From Flectonema sp. DT1601 (Eukaryota > Euglenozoa > Diplonemea > Diplonemida > Diplonemidae), in assembly GCA_964019425.1 (NCBI GenBank), contig OZ025817.1, forward strand, positions 1 to 64,000: DNA of 64,000 nt, written 5' to 3'. The notes below the pieces were generated by a model. It was not told the origin of the DNA. It was given only the letters and a program-made list of their open reading frames with translations, and ran no database searches. The number at the start of each line of letters is the position of its first letter. Within the stretch, counting starts at the first letter, position 1. The translations under genes were made by a program, and so were the position numbers. This document shows positions 63,088 to 64,000 of this stretch, one piece after another.

Positions 63088-64000
63088 TAATAAAAAAAAT
63101 TATAAAAAATAAAAAACAATTGGTCTTGCTGTTTCATTTAACACTGGATACGTAGTCGCAAGAGCACTAAAATAACAATACTTCCTCCTTTGAGTTTGTT
63201 GGTTGTTGAGTAATTTTGTATTATAAGAAGGAAAGAAAGAAAGATCCGTCTTTGCTCATCTAAACCTCACGAAACTTGTATTTTTGATCCACACAGTGAA
63301 TTATTTATCGCAGTCAGGGATGGATTTACTGAACGCAACTCACAGACATGAGATAATCAATTACTATTGAGTGAAACTTTTTTTTTTTTTTTTTTTTTTT
63401 TAAAAATTGAAAACTTTTTCTACAATCAACTGTAGCTTAGATAAGATAGATAAAGAAGTTTTATTACATTGCTATGAGGTTACAGCAACATAGGGACGTT
63501 TGTATTCATATTTATTAGTCAAATCAAAAACTCGTAGGACAACAAACAAATAATAGTTGTGGGTTTCGGATGGTGTTGGGTTTCGGGCTAAAATTAAAAT
63601 ATCTTTTTTTTGGACCATTCTATTTACCCGGCCCTCTTCAGCGAAGAAAGTAAGGGGCTCCTCGTGATGTTAGTTAGAATATGAGTTTTATTATAAGATA
63701 GTGCACTAAATCAAAATATATAAAAAAAAAAAAAAAGTAATACGTATTTCAGGAGCCTTAATCTGTCCCTCTTTGGCTTTCATCAGTAAGCTCCAGGGAC
63801 TTCATTCCAGTTTTTTTTTTTTTTTTGATAAAATCGGATTTACAAAAGACCTGGTTTCTTAATGTCCATATATTTGATTTTGATCAGCTGAATTCTATCT
63901 CCTTCATGGGAAGCTATAGTCGTCTTTCTTGCTCTTTTCATTAGTATCAGTGAGGAGTACAATTTCCATTGTACACGTTATCATTATTATTATCCTGCGG
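63088..64000. other. Repeat-bearing right end, no gene supported
   Basis: R5 (63517-63663) with a decayed left stem arm, followed by R4 (63664-63800). A T-run lies near 63380-63401. Nothing else noted. Confidence 0.6.
63517..63663 (+). repeat. Repeat R5, copy with decayed hairpin arm
   Basis: CTCGTAGGACAACAAACAAA head. The right arm CGAAGAAAG is kept while the left arm is T-rich and no longer pairs well. Confidence 0.72.

Noticed and set aside
38000-64000. LTR retroelement, Polinton or other virus-like element
   Set aside because: No long terminal repeats, capsid, integrase, polymerase or envelope-like sequence was recognised; the repeats are short and mostly tailed or hairpin-bearing.

Overview
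The window is eukaryotic, most likely from a free-living or parasitic protist. Evidence: spliceosomal introns with GTATGT-type donors and AG acceptors; a recognisable nucleoporin (NUP54), a GPI-transamidase catalytic subunit (GPI8/PIG-K) and a tubulin-tyrosine-ligase-family enzyme; long A/T homopolymers; tRNA-derived and poly(A)-tailed short repeats. No genus can be named. Very short introns (30, 33, 62, 68 nt), an AG splice acceptor 10-25 nt before nearly every start codon, and tight head-to-tail packing of same-strand genes recall lineages with spliced-leader trans-splicing, but no spliced leader was found and this stays an inference.

Layout. 1-7169 is a perfect 8-bp satellite (GTTTGCGG, 896 units) whose G-rich strand points inward, so it is not oriented like a left-end telomere. 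8.4-11.0 kb holds a complete-looking DNA transposon with TA target duplication, 33-bp inverted ends and one ORF that joins a DDD transposase to a Ulp1/C48-like cysteine protease domain. 11-14 kb is a graveyard of small decayed genes: a leucine-rich-repeat pseudogene, a duplicated small membrane-protein gene and a truncated transposon copy. 14.2-37.9 kb is the conserved gene region, with all well-supported genes on the minus strand: 2H-phosphoesterase-like protein, small coiled protein, unknown membrane-anchored protein, two TPMT-like methyltransferases, a two-TM protein, NUP54, an acylated ankyrin protein, GPI8, a metallophosphoesterase, a TTL-family ligase, a HEAT-like protein and a large EF-hand protein. 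Intergenic gaps there fall to 101-234 nt.

38-64 kb is accessory, subtelomere-like sequence: a mosaic of at least eight short dispersed repeat families, microsatellites, a LINE remnant and a second decayed transposon copy. In it stand three paralogous type I membrane proteins (41991-43892, 49831-51603, 57695-59428), each with a signal peptide, a two-domain ectodomain and a divergent C-terminal membrane anchor. They alternate near-identical and highly diverged blocks, the pattern expected of a surface-antigen family reshuffled by gene conversion.

How the genes relate: the central cluster is general housekeeping (nuclear pore, GPI anchoring, tubulin modification, calcium binding) with no shared pathway. 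The most novel items are the transposase-protease fusion, the mosaic surface-protein family, and the splice-site architecture of the compact gene array.
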